DNA of 24,530 nucleotides from IMG/VR virus record IMGVR_UViG_3300017992_000761, positions 1 through 24,530 of that record; one strand, written 5' to 3'. This DNA comes from a virus. Below are positions 1-7,724 of the stretch, in pieces. The notes beneath the pieces are model-generated. The model was not told the origin of the DNA. It ran no database searches and saw only the letters and a program-made list of their open reading frames with translations. The translations under genes and the position numbers were made by a program. Position 1 is the first letter of the stretch. Each line of letters begins with the position of its first letter.

Positions 1-54
1 GACCATGGGGCCGGCCAGTCCAGAGGTGAGGGACGCGGCGATTTCTTCAGACAT
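1..54 (-). CDS. Start of an unidentified gene (runs off the left edge)
   Basis: Only the first 18 codons are inside the window (begins MSEEIAASLTSG). The ATG overlaps the TGA of the upstream coiled-coil membrane protein by one base (TGATG), which supports the start by translational coupling. The fragment is too short to identify. It follows the fibre genes and a holin-like membrane protein, so a lysis or late-gene role is possible, but that is position only. Confidence 0.55.
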   Translation of the reverse strand, partial: MSEEIAASLTSGLAGPMV

Positions 55-470
55 CAGAAACATCCTCCGGCGGCCATGCCCATGATTAGGCTTGCCGCGG
101 CTACGATTACGCCGCCGGCCACACCGGCGACCCACTTCCACTTGGCTCGCCGCTTGGCGGCCTCGTCGGCCTGCATCTTCGCGACCTGCGCCCTGGCCTC
201 CTCGACCTCATTGCGCTGCGTGTCGCTCACCGACTTGTCGCGCTGTTTGCGCCACTCCTCCAGGTCGACCGTCCGCCGGTGGTGGTCAGCGCACCGCTGG
301 TCCTGCGCAGCAAACCGACTCTCGAACTGCCGCTGCAGGCCACCCACCGAGCCGGCGAGCTCGCTTGTGGCGGCTGACACCTCGTCCAGCTTGCGCGCGG
401 TGGTGCCGGCATGGGCCAGGATGCGTCCCTGCTGTTCGTACAGGGCGGCGAGCAGTTCGTGATCGGTCAC
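54..470 (-). CDS. Coiled-coil protein with one C-terminal membrane segment (holin-like position)
   Basis: A 138-residue protein starting with GTG; the start forms a GTGA overlap with the stop of the upstream virion gene, which fixes it. Residues about 5-100 are polar and heptad-like, rich in Glu, Lys, Arg and Gln. A KRRAKWKW basic patch precedes a hydrophobic Val/Ala/Gly/Met helix at about 113-133, and the protein ends GGCF. This N-in, C-terminal-anchor layout recalls small haemolysin XhlA-like or accessory lysis proteins, and the place at the end of the tail-fibre block fits a lysis cassette. No catalytic motif is seen. It could equally be a membrane-anchored accessory protein. The membrane segment is seen; the lysis role is inference. 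Confidence 0.7.
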   Translation of the reverse strand: MTDHELLAALYEQQGRILAHAGTTARKLDEVSAATSELAGSVGGLQRQFESRFAAQDQRCADHHRRTVDLEEWRKQRDKSVSDTQRNEVEEARAQVAKMQADEAAKRRAKWKWVAGVAGGVIVAAASLIMGMAAGGCF

Positions 471-1264
471 TGTACGGTGACCTCCAGGCGCAGCAACCAG
501 TTGACCGTGTTGGCGGCGTCACCGGTGAGCTGGGCGATCACGTTGGCGCCGGAGACGCCGATCGTGGCGGCCCAACTGGCGTCCTCCTCGGCGGTGTGGT
601 CGGCTGTGACCGAGCCGACGACCGCGGCGGTGCCGCCGGTCTGCTCGATCGTGGCCACGCACTCGTAGCTGGCCGACTCGCCGGAGGTCGCGTCCCGGCC
701 GATCGCAATCAGCTTGACGTGGGCCACCTCGTCGGCGGACAGGGCGTGGGCGATCTTGGTGGTCGGCGTGGAGTCGGTCGTGGTGGTCGACAGCCGATAG
801 ACCGTCTTGTCCTGGTCGTAGTGGGTGATGAGGCCATTGAACGTGGCCAGCCGCCCATGGGTCGCGTCTGCTTCGAGGTACTCGCCGACGAAGGCGGGCC
901 GGTTGCCGGCGTTGTCGAGCACGTAGACTGCGCTGGTCTTGGTGTCGCCGTCCGACGCGTATTGCTTCGAGCCGGCGCCCCCGTTGACCCTCAGTCTGAT
1001 GCCGTAGGCCTGGCCGAGACCAGACCCGACGGTGAAGCTGGCGATCTGGCCCTGCGGGTTGCCGCTGAGCGTGAGAGCTGGCGCCGAAACGCCCGAGTCA
1101 TGGGTGCCGAAGATCTCCCACTCGATGGTGGCCGACTCGATGCCGGTGAGGTCGGCGATCTTGCAGTTGACGGTGGCGCTGGCCGCCGCATCGGCTGCGA
1201 CACCTGCAGCGCCGTAGCTGCCAGTGCCCGGGTCAATCTGAAAAAGCGCGCTGGCGGTGGTCAT
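467..1264 (-). CDS. Beta-rich virion protein, probable fibre or receptor-contact protein
   Basis: A 265-residue protein rich in Thr, Ser, Gly, Ala and Val and without long helices. The N-terminal half (about 20-130) alternates short strands and turns. The C-terminal part (about 200-265) contains the pattern DASWAATIGVSG followed by VIAQLTGDAANTVNW and ends LRLEVTVQ, a style common in C-terminal beta domains of phage fibres. It lies three bases after the PKD-like gene and overlaps the membrane-protein gene by four bases. No enzymatic motif is present. The receptor-contact role is inferred from composition and from its place after the baseplate genes. Confidence 0.72.
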   Translation of the reverse strand: MTTASALFQIDPGTGSYGAAGVAADAAASATVNCKIADLTGIESATIEWEIFGTHDSGVSAPALTLSGNPQGQIASFTVGSGLGQAYGIRLRVNGGAGSKQYASDGDTKTSAVYVLDNAGNRPAFVGEYLEADATHGRLATFNGLITHYDQDKTVYRLSTTTTDSTPTTKIAHALSADEVAHVKLIAIGRDATSGESASYECVATIEQTGGTAAVVGSVTADHTAEEDASWAATIGVSGANVIAQLTGDAANTVNWLLRLEVTVQ

Positions 1265-1267
1265 GGC

Positions 1268-1927
1268 CTATCCGATCAGGGCGTAGCGCCAGGTAGACGC
1301 GTCCGAGCCGTCGCTGCTCTGGACGTCGAAGCCCACCCCGGCGTTGGGGGTGATTACAAGGGTGCCCCGGCTGCTCGCCGTCTCGCAGTGCATGGCCACC
1401 ACAGTGGCGGCGGTCACACTGGTGTCGGCGACGCTCACCGTGCCGCTGGACAAGGTGAACGTGCCGGTGCGCTCCTCCGGGGCCGTCTCTTTGACGGTGC
1501 CCGCGGTGGTCTTCTTTTTCATCCGCGAGCCGGTGGAGCTGTAGAAGTGCGTTTCGCCGAGGGCGGGGGTGGGCACACTGCCGTCCGCCACCGGCGGGTA
1601 GCGATGAGCCTGGGCCACGTCCACCGGGGCGGTGTCAATTACGCTGATGCGAAGGACGTAGGCTGTGGAGCCGTCCACCGTGACGGTGATCACGTAGTAG
1701 CCGGCCACGTCGGGCGTGAAGACGGGCGTGGCCGAGGTGAAGCTCGACAGGTCGGCGCGGCTGGTGGAGCCGGACGGGGTGGCCTGGCCCCACGAGTAGC
1801 TCGATGGCGATCCCGTGGTGGACAGGGTGATCTTTTCGCCGACGACGTAGCCGCTGACCGACTGGTCGGCCGCGGTGTCGCCATCACCCATCGTCTGGGT
1901 GGCCGAGTTGGCTTTGATTCCTGCCAT
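1268..1927 (-). CDS. PKD/Ig-like domain virion protein
   Basis: A 219-residue protein. Residues about 20-100 look like an Ig/PKD-type beta sandwich: a strand ending in YSWGQATPSGS, then TPVFTPDVAGYYVITVTVDG, the usual 'sequence-to-Pro, G-x-Y-x-V-x-hydrophobic' ending of such domains. Residues 120-219 form a second beta domain with a tip-like ending (NAGVGFDVQSSDGSDAS, then WRYALIG) resembling fibre C-termini. It sits between two other beta-rich proteins in the same transcription direction. It probably decorates the baseplate or fibre and binds carbohydrate or host surface. The domain call is from pattern, not from a search. Confidence 0.72.
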   Translation of the reverse strand: MAGIKANSATQTMGDGDTAADQSVSGYVVGEKITLSTTGSPSSYSWGQATPSGSTSRADLSSFTSATPVFTPDVAGYYVITVTVDGSTAYVLRISVIDTAPVDVAQAHRYPPVADGSVPTPALGETHFYSSTGSRMKKKTTAGTVKETAPEERTGTFTLSSGTVSVADTSVTAATVVAMHCETASSRGTLVITPNAGVGFDVQSSDGSDASTWRYALIG

Positions 1928-1937
1928 GGGTTGGTCC

Positions 1938-3092
1938 TCAGATGCTCGGCGGGATTTCGATGAAGCCGGCGGAGTGGATCAGCTCCGTGGCCGCTGGGTT
2001 TTGGGTGGCCGGCGCGGTCGGCGACAGCGTGCGCTGCGCGTCGATAAATTCCGCGTGGAGGTCGAGCAGCGGTGGCACCGTGGCCACAATCGTGTTGGTG
2101 GTGTCGGCGGCGCTGTGAACCGAGGTGTTGGCGATGTGGGCCACGTAGGCCCGGTAGAGCTCGCCGTAGGCGGCCATCGCCAGCGCCATGTGAGCCGAGC
2201 CGCTGGGCCGCGAGACCACGGGCAGGTTGGTGTAGTCGGGCGCTGCCACGGTGCCGCCGCCAGTTGCGTGGAGCAGGCGCCCCCCCGCGCCGGTGCCGTC
2301 GTCGTTGACCATGTGGCACCACAGCCGGCGCAGCATCACCTGGGCGCAGTAGTAGTAGCCCTCGGGGGTGGCCGGCGCGGCCGGCAGGCTCTCGATTTCG
2401 GAATCGTTGTAGGCGTCGGCAACGTTGTGCCAGGCGCCCCCGTTGTTGTTGAAGTGCAGCGGGAGATCTAGCTGGAGCTCAGCGTGCAGCGCCGCCAGGC
2501 CTGCCATGGAGGTGGCCGGAGTGATGTCCGCAAGCGCGTCCACGTGGGACAGCACCGAGGTGTTCTCGGCCGCCGTAAGCGCCTTCCCGGTGGCACCGAA
2601 GATGGCCGGCGTCCGCTCGCCGTGGGTGGTGGCAGTGGTGGCCCGGATGGTGCCGTTCCACACCCACACCACGAGCTTGGCCGTGCCGTACTCCGGGGCA
2701 CCGATCGGGGACACGAGCCGCTGGCCCACGTAGACCGACAGGGTGGCCTCGGCGCCGAGCTTGGTCTCGCTGTCGTAGCTGTCGGGGTCGCCCTTGTGCC
2801 CGCCGCCATAGGACGCGGCGCCCCTGGTGTACTCCTGAGCCGCCAGCACATAGACGCCGCCGACGTCCAGCTCCACGTCTGGCTTTTCCGCGACCCCACA
2901 CTCCACCATGAGCACGCGGGCGGCCTTGGCGTTGGTCACGCTCTGGTCAAGCCTGGTCCGCCATTGCGAACCGGCCGGCGCATTGGTGCACCAGACGCGC
3001 ACGTAGTTGCCGCCGCCGGACGCGGTGAACACCAGGCGCACCTTTCCCGGCGGCGCGTAGGTCGGCTCCGTCGTGATCGCGGTAATGGCCAT
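1938..3092 (-). CDS. Large fibre-like virion protein with a duplicated His-x2-Ala-Asp motif
   Basis: A 384-residue protein. Residues 1-150 are beta-rich and open with an Ig-like pattern (GKVRLVFTASGGGNYVRVW). Residues 190-355 contain two related helical motifs: H213-x8-H222 followed by NVADAYN, and H319-x6-H326 followed by SAADTTN. Between them is a Cys/Trp/Tyr-rich helix (about 245-262). The start ATG overlaps the preceding stop by one base (TGATG). It is probably part of a tail fibre or adhesin. The paired His could bind a metal, as HxH motifs do in the T4 long tail fibre tip, but the spacing differs and this is speculative. Confidence 0.7.
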   Translation of the reverse strand: MAITAITTEPTYAPPGKVRLVFTASGGGNYVRVWCTNAPAGSQWRTRLDQSVTNAKAARVLMVECGVAEKPDVELDVGGVYVLAAQEYTRGAASYGGGHKGDPDSYDSETKLGAEATLSVYVGQRLVSPIGAPEYGTAKLVVWVWNGTIRATTATTHGERTPAIFGATGKALTAAENTSVLSHVDALADITPATSMAGLAALHAELQLDLPLHFNNNGGAWHNVADAYNDSEIESLPAAPATPEGYYYCAQVMLRRLWCHMVNDDGTGAGGRLLHATGGGTVAAPDYTNLPVVSRPSGSAHMALAMAAYGELYRAYVAHIANTSVHSAADTTNTIVATVPPLLDLHAEFIDAQRTLSPTAPATQNPAATELIHSAGFIEIPPSI

Positions 3093-3637
3093 CAGGTGTG
3101 GATGGTAACGTTGCCGTCGCCGCTGGCGCCGGAGCAGTACCAGCCGCTGCCGCCGGAATGGTAGGTAAACTCCACCGAGCCACCGTTGCCGCTGCCGACG
3201 ATGCGCGCCAGTTCGGTGGTGTCCTCGCGCTCAAAGATGGCGTCGGCGGTGACCGAGGTGATGGTCATAATCGCGCGGATGCGGTTTCCTGTGGTCGGCA
3301 CCGTACCGGTGTGCCGCAACGTGTAGGTTCGGTTGACCGTTGGCGCCACCGTGAACCGATACTCGTCATAGTCGGCGATCATGTCGGCGTCGGCGTTGAC
3401 CAGCGTGTTGAGCCGCCAGCCGACGCGACCGCTCGAGTTGAATGTCACCGGGCAGTTGAGCGCCATGCTGCCGGAGATGTCGTGGTCGCCGCTCCACGAA
3501 ATGTTCCCGGCATACGAGCCGCCGCCAACGCCGTCCACAGCATCGGGCTGCTGGTTGGCCAGCGTGGTCATGTGGGTGGACGACAGGACCGCGCCGAAGG
3601 CGTAGCCAGTCCCGCCGGTCGGATCGACCAACGTCAT
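3092..3637 (-). CDS. Fibre-like virion protein
   Basis: A 181-residue protein. The N-terminus (FGAVLSSTHMTTLANQQPDAVDGV) looks like a short helical attachment region, and is followed by a Gly/Ser/Asn-rich beta stretch (about 40-75: NISWSGDHDISG, then TFNSSGRVGW). The C-terminal end is a compact beta region with aromatic and Gly residues (VEFTYHSGGSGWYC). This organisation of helical attachment followed by repetitive beta structure is typical of short tail fibres. The ATG forms an ATGA overlap with the preceding gene. No chaperone or hydrolase motif was seen. Confidence 0.68.
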   Translation of the reverse strand: MTLVDPTGGTGYAFGAVLSSTHMTTLANQQPDAVDGVGGGSYAGNISWSGDHDISGSMALNCPVTFNSSGRVGWRLNTLVNADADMIADYDEYRFTVAPTVNRTYTLRHTGTVPTTGNRIRAIMTITSVTADAIFEREDTTELARIVGSGNGGSVEFTYHSGGSGWYCSGASGDGNVTIHT

Positions 3638-4005
3638 TGGTTCTTGCTCCTGACCCGGCCCTCGAAGTAGTCCACCTCGACGGGTGTTCCGTGGCCGTTG
3701 GGGTCACGCAGGGGGATACGGATGGTGTCGCCGTCTATGACCACCAGCCTGAGCCTCTGGAGCCGCTCGGCCGCGGCCATCACCGTGCGCCTGTCGATCG
3801 TGTCAGCGCCGGCCCACGGCGGCTTGGCCCAGGCGGTCTGAAGCACGGCAACCACCTCGGCGGCGCTCCTGTCGGCGCGGCCGTGGGACAGCACGTTGTA
3901 GACCGAAACGTCGAGCACGGCGCGCTGCCGCTGCTCCACAGTGGAGATGAATGGGATCCCGAACTGGGCAAGCTGGCTGCGCTGGTGGTTGGTGAGCTCC
4001 CTCAT
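3634..4005 (-). CDS. Small protein with a possible winged-helix C-terminal half
   Basis: A 123-residue protein beginning MRELTNHQRS. The reading frame stays open further upstream, but that part is a shadow of the gp48-like gene; ATG 4005 gives an ATGA overlap with that gene's stop, so this start is chosen. Residues about 70-98 (DRRTVMAAAERLQRLRLVVIDGD followed by TIRIPL) look like a recognition helix plus beta wing. The rest is helical. A DNA-binding fold in a tail operon would be odd, and it may instead be a tail-assembly or fibre-attachment protein with a similar helix-hairpin shape. The function is unknown. Confidence 0.65.
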   Translation of the reverse strand: MRELTNHQRSQLAQFGIPFISTVEQRQRAVLDVSVYNVLSHGRADRSAAEVVAVLQTAWAKPPWAGADTIDRRTVMAAAERLQRLRLVVIDGDTIRIPLRDPNGHGTPVEVDYFEGRVRSKNQ

Positions 4006-4772
4006 GGCACAATCGCTCCGAAATCGAGCTGAGACACGTCGAGGACAAACCCTGTGCTGACCTCGAGCGCCCAATTGAAGGTCATGTATGCGGGCAGCAG
4101 CCACGTCAGGTGGTGGAAGAGGTGCACATTCATCAGGTCGAGGAACTCGGCCTCGGTCATCGTATCCGGCTGCTGGACCTCGATCACCAGGTTGGCCCGC
4201 TCGCTGAGCCACGCGCCGCCGCCCAGACTGTAGGCGGCTGGCCCCGCGTTGACCCCCGGCCAGAAGGTCAGCGTGGGCGGGTTCGCCAAGTCAGTGCCGC
4301 GCTGCCGCCAGCTGCGCACGTAGGCGTCGCCGAGCAGCGTCTCCAGCGACGTGTCGACGTGGCGCTGGTTGTTGCCCTTGGCGGCCTGGTCCTTTGCGGC
4401 ACACCGGGCGCGGACCTCCGACCGGGAGTCGGTGGCAGCCGTGCGGACGCCGAGCGCCTTCACGTGAGACTCGAGCCGCTCATCTGAGGTGGCCGGCGTC
4501 TGGTTGGCGTGGAGCTTCTCTGCAGCTCGGGTGCGCCCCGCCTCGGCACGCGCAATTGCCACGTGCTCGATGTGCACCAGGGTGTCGTCATCCGTGGTGT
4601 AAGCAGACCCGCGCATGGCCTGCAGCTCGCGGTACCAACGCCACGCATAGGGGCGCTCGCCCTCGGTGTTACTATCCCGCTTGTCGAGCTCGCCGCCGTA
4701 GTGGCCGATCTTCCGATCGTGTGACCAGGGCGGCTTCCCCTCGAGCTTGGTCTTGTCGATGTGGACGCCCAT
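4002..4772 (-). CDS. Probable baseplate wedge protein, Mu gp48 / P2 gpI-like (DUF2313-type)
   Basis: A 256-residue protein. Residues about 90-165 contain an R-rich helix pair (SDERLESHVKALGVRT, then SRSEVRARC). Residues about 168-250 have the 'F-x-G-x-N-A-G' start and a C-terminal 'LLPAYMTFNWAL' segment, matching the P-A-h-x-h-x-F/W ending seen in gp48/gpI wedge proteins. It lies downstream of gp47, as gp48 does in Mu, although two extra genes intervene. Its likely role is to close the baseplate wedge and carry fibres. The fold is inferred from pattern and synteny. The first 80 residues, which are Lys/Arg/Glu-rich, are not recognised. Confidence 0.55.
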   Translation of the reverse strand: MGVHIDKTKLEGKPPWSHDRKIGHYGGELDKRDSNTEGERPYAWRWYRELQAMRGSAYTTDDDTLVHIEHVAIARAEAGRTRAAEKLHANQTPATSDERLESHVKALGVRTAATDSRSEVRARCAAKDQAAKGNNQRHVDTSLETLLGDAYVRSWRQRGTDLANPPTLTFWPGVNAGPAAYSLGGGAWLSERANLVIEVQQPDTMTEAEFLDLMNVHLFHHLTWLLPAYMTFNWALEVSTGFVLDVSQLDFGAIVP

Positions 4773-5218
4773 CAGTACACCGTGACCGTGACTGCAGCCG
4801 AGTCAGCCACACCGGCGGCATTGAACGTGCGGATCCGAATCGTGGTGGGCGACTCGATCTCCCACGTGCGCCAGCGCATGGCGCCAGCGCCGCAGCTCAC
4901 ACGGCAGCGCTTGATGTTGACCGGGTGGACGTTGCCGTAGGCGTCCTCCCAACTGTCGTCGAAGGTGATGCGGATGTCGCCGGTTGCCAGAAAGGCCACC
5001 GCGGGCGCGTAGTCCTCGCCGACACCATTCTGGCCGTTGTAGGCCAGCAGGTTGCCGGTCGTGGCGCCGGTCTGCTCGACGGTGACGGACGCCAGCTTGG
5101 CGCGGCGCACCATGGCAACCATGGCCGAGCACATGGCGGCATACTGCGCCGCCGTCCAGCCGTGGATCGGACCGCCGCCGAGCCGCAGCGGCAGGGGTGC
5201 GAAGCCTCCAAACGCCAT
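4772..5218 (-). CDS. Baseplate-linked paralogue B (DSWEDAYG family)
   Basis: A 148-residue protein of unknown function. After an N-terminal helix (WTAAQYAAMCSAMVAMVRRA, 21-40) it becomes beta-rich. It contains F86-DDSWEDAYG (to 95) and a C-terminal IRIRTFNAAGVADSAAVTVTV. The upstream neighbour has the same layout (WEDSYEDAYG, then VRIRCWDAAGAAALDKTVTVTI), so the two are tandem paralogues. The start ATG is in a TGATG overlap. They lie between gp47 and gp48 genes, where Mu has none. A structural role such as fibre adaptor or baseplate decoration is likely but unproven. Confidence 0.65.
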   Translation of the reverse strand: MAFGGFAPLPLRLGGGPIHGWTAAQYAAMCSAMVAMVRRAKLASVTVEQTGATTGNLLAYNGQNGVGEDYAPAVAFLATGDIRITFDDSWEDAYGNVHPVNIKRCRVSCGAGAMRWRTWEIESPTTIRIRTFNAAGVADSAAVTVTVY

Positions 5219-5754
5219 CAGCCCACCGTTGTCGAGATGGTCACCGTGACCGTCTTATCAAGCGCCGCCGCGCCGGCCGCGTCCCAGCAGCGGATCCGAA
5301 CGGCATTGTAGGAGCCGTTTGCTGTGGTGTCGTGTCGCGTCCAGGTACACCCGCCGGCAGCCGTGCCCTCTAGATCGGCGTGTACGTGGCCGATGTTGAT
5401 GTCGCCAGCGATCCCGTATGCGTCCTCGTAGCTGTCCTCCCAGGTGAGAAGCACCACACCGTCGCTCTCGCGCGTCGCCGTGGGGGCCCGCGCGCCGGCC
5501 ATGGCGTCGTAGCTATCGACGGTCGGATCCGCGGTTCCCGTGTCGTCCTGCGTGTACGTGATGGTCGCGAAGTCCGCCACCTTCCCCAGCGCCTCGACGT
5601 CGGCACACAGGCGCGCGAACTGCTGGGCGGTCACGTCGGTCTTGGCGTTGATCGCGCCCTGGCCCTGGTAGTTCTCCTTTTGGAGATGGCCGCCGTAGGT
5701 GGTGTGGTCGTTGGTGCGCTCCCAAACGGGGGCGCCGGTGGGAGTGGTGGTCAT
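5218..5754 (-). CDS. Baseplate-linked paralogue A (DSYEDAYG family)
   Basis: A 178-residue protein. An N-terminal polar part carries helix VTAQQFARLCADVEALGKV (41-59), equivalent to the helix of the downstream paralogue. The shared core is TWEDSYEDAYG (104-114), and the end is AVRIRCWDAAGAAALDKTVTVTIS. It is longer than paralogue B because of an N-terminal extension with many His and Gln residues. The start lies four bases beyond the stop of gp47. There is no enzyme motif. A gene duplication inside the baseplate operon is the simplest reading. Confidence 0.65.
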   Translation of the reverse strand: MTTTPTGAPVWERTNDHTTYGGHLQKENYQGQGAINAKTDVTAQQFARLCADVEALGKVADFATITYTQDDTGTADPTVDSYDAMAGARAPTATRESDGVVLLTWEDSYEDAYGIAGDINIGHVHADLEGTAAGGCTWTRHDTTANGSYNAVRIRCWDAAGAAALDKTVTVTISTTVG

Positions 5755-5758
5755 GGTG

Positions 5759-7276
5759 TTACTTCACGTAGATGCCGAAGTGGCGGGGCATCAGGATCCT
5801 CGGGTCGAGATCCACGGTGCCCGGCACGGCCGGCGCGGTGGAGCTGCGATATGACCAGTCGATGTCGGTGATCTCCGGGTGCGCCAGCTTCATGTTGAGC
5901 AGCTGGGTAATCGACAGGTCGCTGGGCCACTCGTCGGCGATGAATGGATGGCGGAGCGCTCGGGGCAGCCGGTTTGCGTCGCTGGTGTTCTCGCCGGGGC
6001 CGAGCGAGCGCATCTGGGTCCGCCACGTCTCGCCATAGGCGTCGATGTTCACCGCCGCCGGGCTGATGTAGTCGCCAATCGCCACGGCCACGTTCTGGCC
6101 ATCGACGAACGGCGCATCCAGCGTCAACTCCCAGACGCCCGTACCGCCGCCCACCCCCGTCACGAGTCGGGTGTAGAAGCGGCGCTCGGTGGGGCTCCAC
6201 CAGCTAACGTGCGTCTGGCCAGCAATCGGTGAGGTAGTCGTCGCCGCGTCCACCTTGATGTCGTAGGTGGCGCCAAGTGCCGTGACGGTCACCTTCGTGT
6301 CGCCGCCGTCAAGCGGGGGCCATGGCGTGGCGTCCACCCAGCCGGTGCCATTGCCGCCCTGCGACGCCGCGTCGGGGATGGTGACCTCGAGCGAGCAGTC
6401 AACACTGACGTCCACGCAGGTGCCAACCACAACCTCGTTGCCGTCCGGCATCGCGTCATGAATGGCGCCGCGCACAATGGCCAGCGCGGCCGTCGGCAGC
6501 GCGCGGGTGAAGCTGTTGCGGTCGGGGTCGATGTCTCGGATCACCACGACCTTGACCGAGCTGGGGCCGCCGAGCGCCGGGTAGACGAAGGCATACTGCG
6601 CCGACGCCAGCGCGTTCAGCGCCAGCTCGATCAGGTGGCCCGCGTTGCCGCCCTGCGGTACGTTGCGCCGCCGGTTGAGGATGCGCGCCCGCTTGCGCTC
6701 GTCGGTCTCCGCGTCTCGGCCGCCGCGCAGCGGGCTTTCGACGGAAACCTCCGCCTCGACCTGCACGTTGAGCGGCGGGTTGGTGAACTTGACGATTTCC
6801 CCGGCGTCCAGCTCGGTGTCGGCACCGGTGTCGATCGTGATCACGTTCACGGCCGAGCCGTTCACCACCACCGAATGGGTGCCGGCCACCTTGCCGCGCT
6901 TGCCGTTGGGCAAAAGGAACTGTGTACCGTCGACCAGTGTGGTGGCGCTGCCGCCGGTGACGCCGACGTAGATCTTACCCGAGCTCGGCGAGGCCTCGAC
7001 TACCGGCAGCCCCTCGGCCTCACGGATCTGGTCGAGCTTGTCGCCCGTAGCGGTGAGCACGTCGCTCTGCCGCTCGGCGATCCGAATGTTGGTGAACTGG
7101 ACGATTCCGACGTTGGCCAGCGCCGTGGCCAGGATGTGCCAGTCGGTGCCGGGCTGGGTCGGCGGCGTCGCGATCCCCAGGTCCTTGGCCTGGTTCTCGA
7201 TGTCTCGCAAGATCTCATCGCGCAGCTCCGGCGCACCGGAGGGCATCCAGATTTTCCCGACCTCGTATGATGCCAT
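5759..7276 (-). CDS. J: Baseplate wedge protein J (Mu gp47-like)
   Basis: A 505-residue protein with the baseplate-J pattern. The N-terminal helical domain (about 15-95) has LRDEILRDIENQAKDLGI and LTATGDKLDQIREAEGLP. A beta barrel follows (100-180: GKIYVGVTGGSATTLVDGTQ, then INTIDTGADTELDAG-like strands). The linker SPLRGGRDAETDERKRARIL (about 184-203) is the hallmark 'G-G-x-D-x-E-T-D-E-x-x-R-x-R' of this family. The C-terminal half is less typical and ends HFGIYVK. GAGGAG lies about 9 bases before the ATG. It directly follows gp25, as in Mu and P2. It forms the wedge dimers of the baseplate. Confidence 0.92.
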   Translation of the reverse strand: MASYEVGKIWMPSGAPELRDEILRDIENQAKDLGIATPPTQPGTDWHILATALANVGIVQFTNIRIAERQSDVLTATGDKLDQIREAEGLPVVEASPSSGKIYVGVTGGSATTLVDGTQFLLPNGKRGKVAGTHSVVVNGSAVNVITIDTGADTELDAGEIVKFTNPPLNVQVEAEVSVESPLRGGRDAETDERKRARILNRRRNVPQGGNAGHLIELALNALASAQYAFVYPALGGPSSVKVVVIRDIDPDRNSFTRALPTAALAIVRGAIHDAMPDGNEVVVGTCVDVSVDCSLEVTIPDAASQGGNGTGWVDATPWPPLDGGDTKVTVTALGATYDIKVDAATTTSPIAGQTHVSWWSPTERRFYTRLVTGVGGGTGVWELTLDAPFVDGQNVAVAIGDYISPAAVNIDAYGETWRTQMRSLGPGENTSDANRLPRALRHPFIADEWPSDLSITQLLNMKLAHPEITDIDWSYRSSTAPAVPGTVDLDPRILMPRHFGIYVK

Positions 7277-7280
7277 CGGG

Positions 7281-7724
7281 CTACTCCTCGGAGGACACGC
7301 GGTCTGCGAGCCCGGTGGTCAGATCGGTGTAGACCATCAACACGGTGGCTCGGCCGGTGGACAGCCGCCCCACGAGGAGCTGATCAATGCGGATCACCCT
7401 CTCTACGTGGGTCAGCTGGTGGTAGGCGGCGCGAACGTTTCGCCGCACGGTGTATTCAAACGTCTGATCCATCCGGTCCGGCAGCTCGATGCCCAGCTTC
7501 GGCAGCACCGTGGACGAGCCGCGGATGGTGCGCATGATCAGCTGGACCCGCTGGCGCACCGGCGGCATACCCTTGAGCTGAAGCGTCTTCGGGTCCTGCT
7601 CGAAGTCGCCCGTGCCCGGGTTGATCCACCGCGAGAGCGAGCCGTTGCCCGTGGGAATGGCTGCCACCTCCAATGGTGAGCCGAGCGCAATGGGGCTCGT
7701 AACTATGGGGCCAGCAATCCACAT
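7281..7724 (-). CDS. gp25-like baseplate wedge protein (Mu gp46 / P2 gpW type)
   Basis: A 147-residue protein. The family core is seen at about 50-80 (MPPVRQRVQLIMRTIRGSS, then LPKLGIELPD), which resembles the 'eav-xQ-x-h-x-h-L-x-T-x-x-GER-x-x-x-P-x-hG' motif of gp25 proteins. A helical segment and a beta C-terminus (TGRATVLMVYTDLTTGL) follow. Its place between spike and gp47 is the standard one. The ATG overlaps the stop of the proline-rich gene (TGATG). The protein joins wedges to the sheath. The N-terminal extension of about 30 residues is Pro/Gly-rich. Confidence 0.8.
   Translation of the reverse strand: MWIAGPIVTSPIALGSPLEVAAIPTGNGSLSRWINPGTGDFEQDPKTLQLKGMPPVRQRVQLIMRTIRGSSTVLPKLGIELPDRMDQTFEYTVRRNVRAAYHQLTHVERVIRIDQLLVGRLSTGRATVLMVYTDLTTGLADRVSSEE

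Noticed and set aside
92-1963. Plus-strand open frame of 623 codons opposite the virion beta proteins
   Set aside because: Composition is Arg/Gly/Val-rich nonsense and has no start context; minus-strand genes have exact overlaps.
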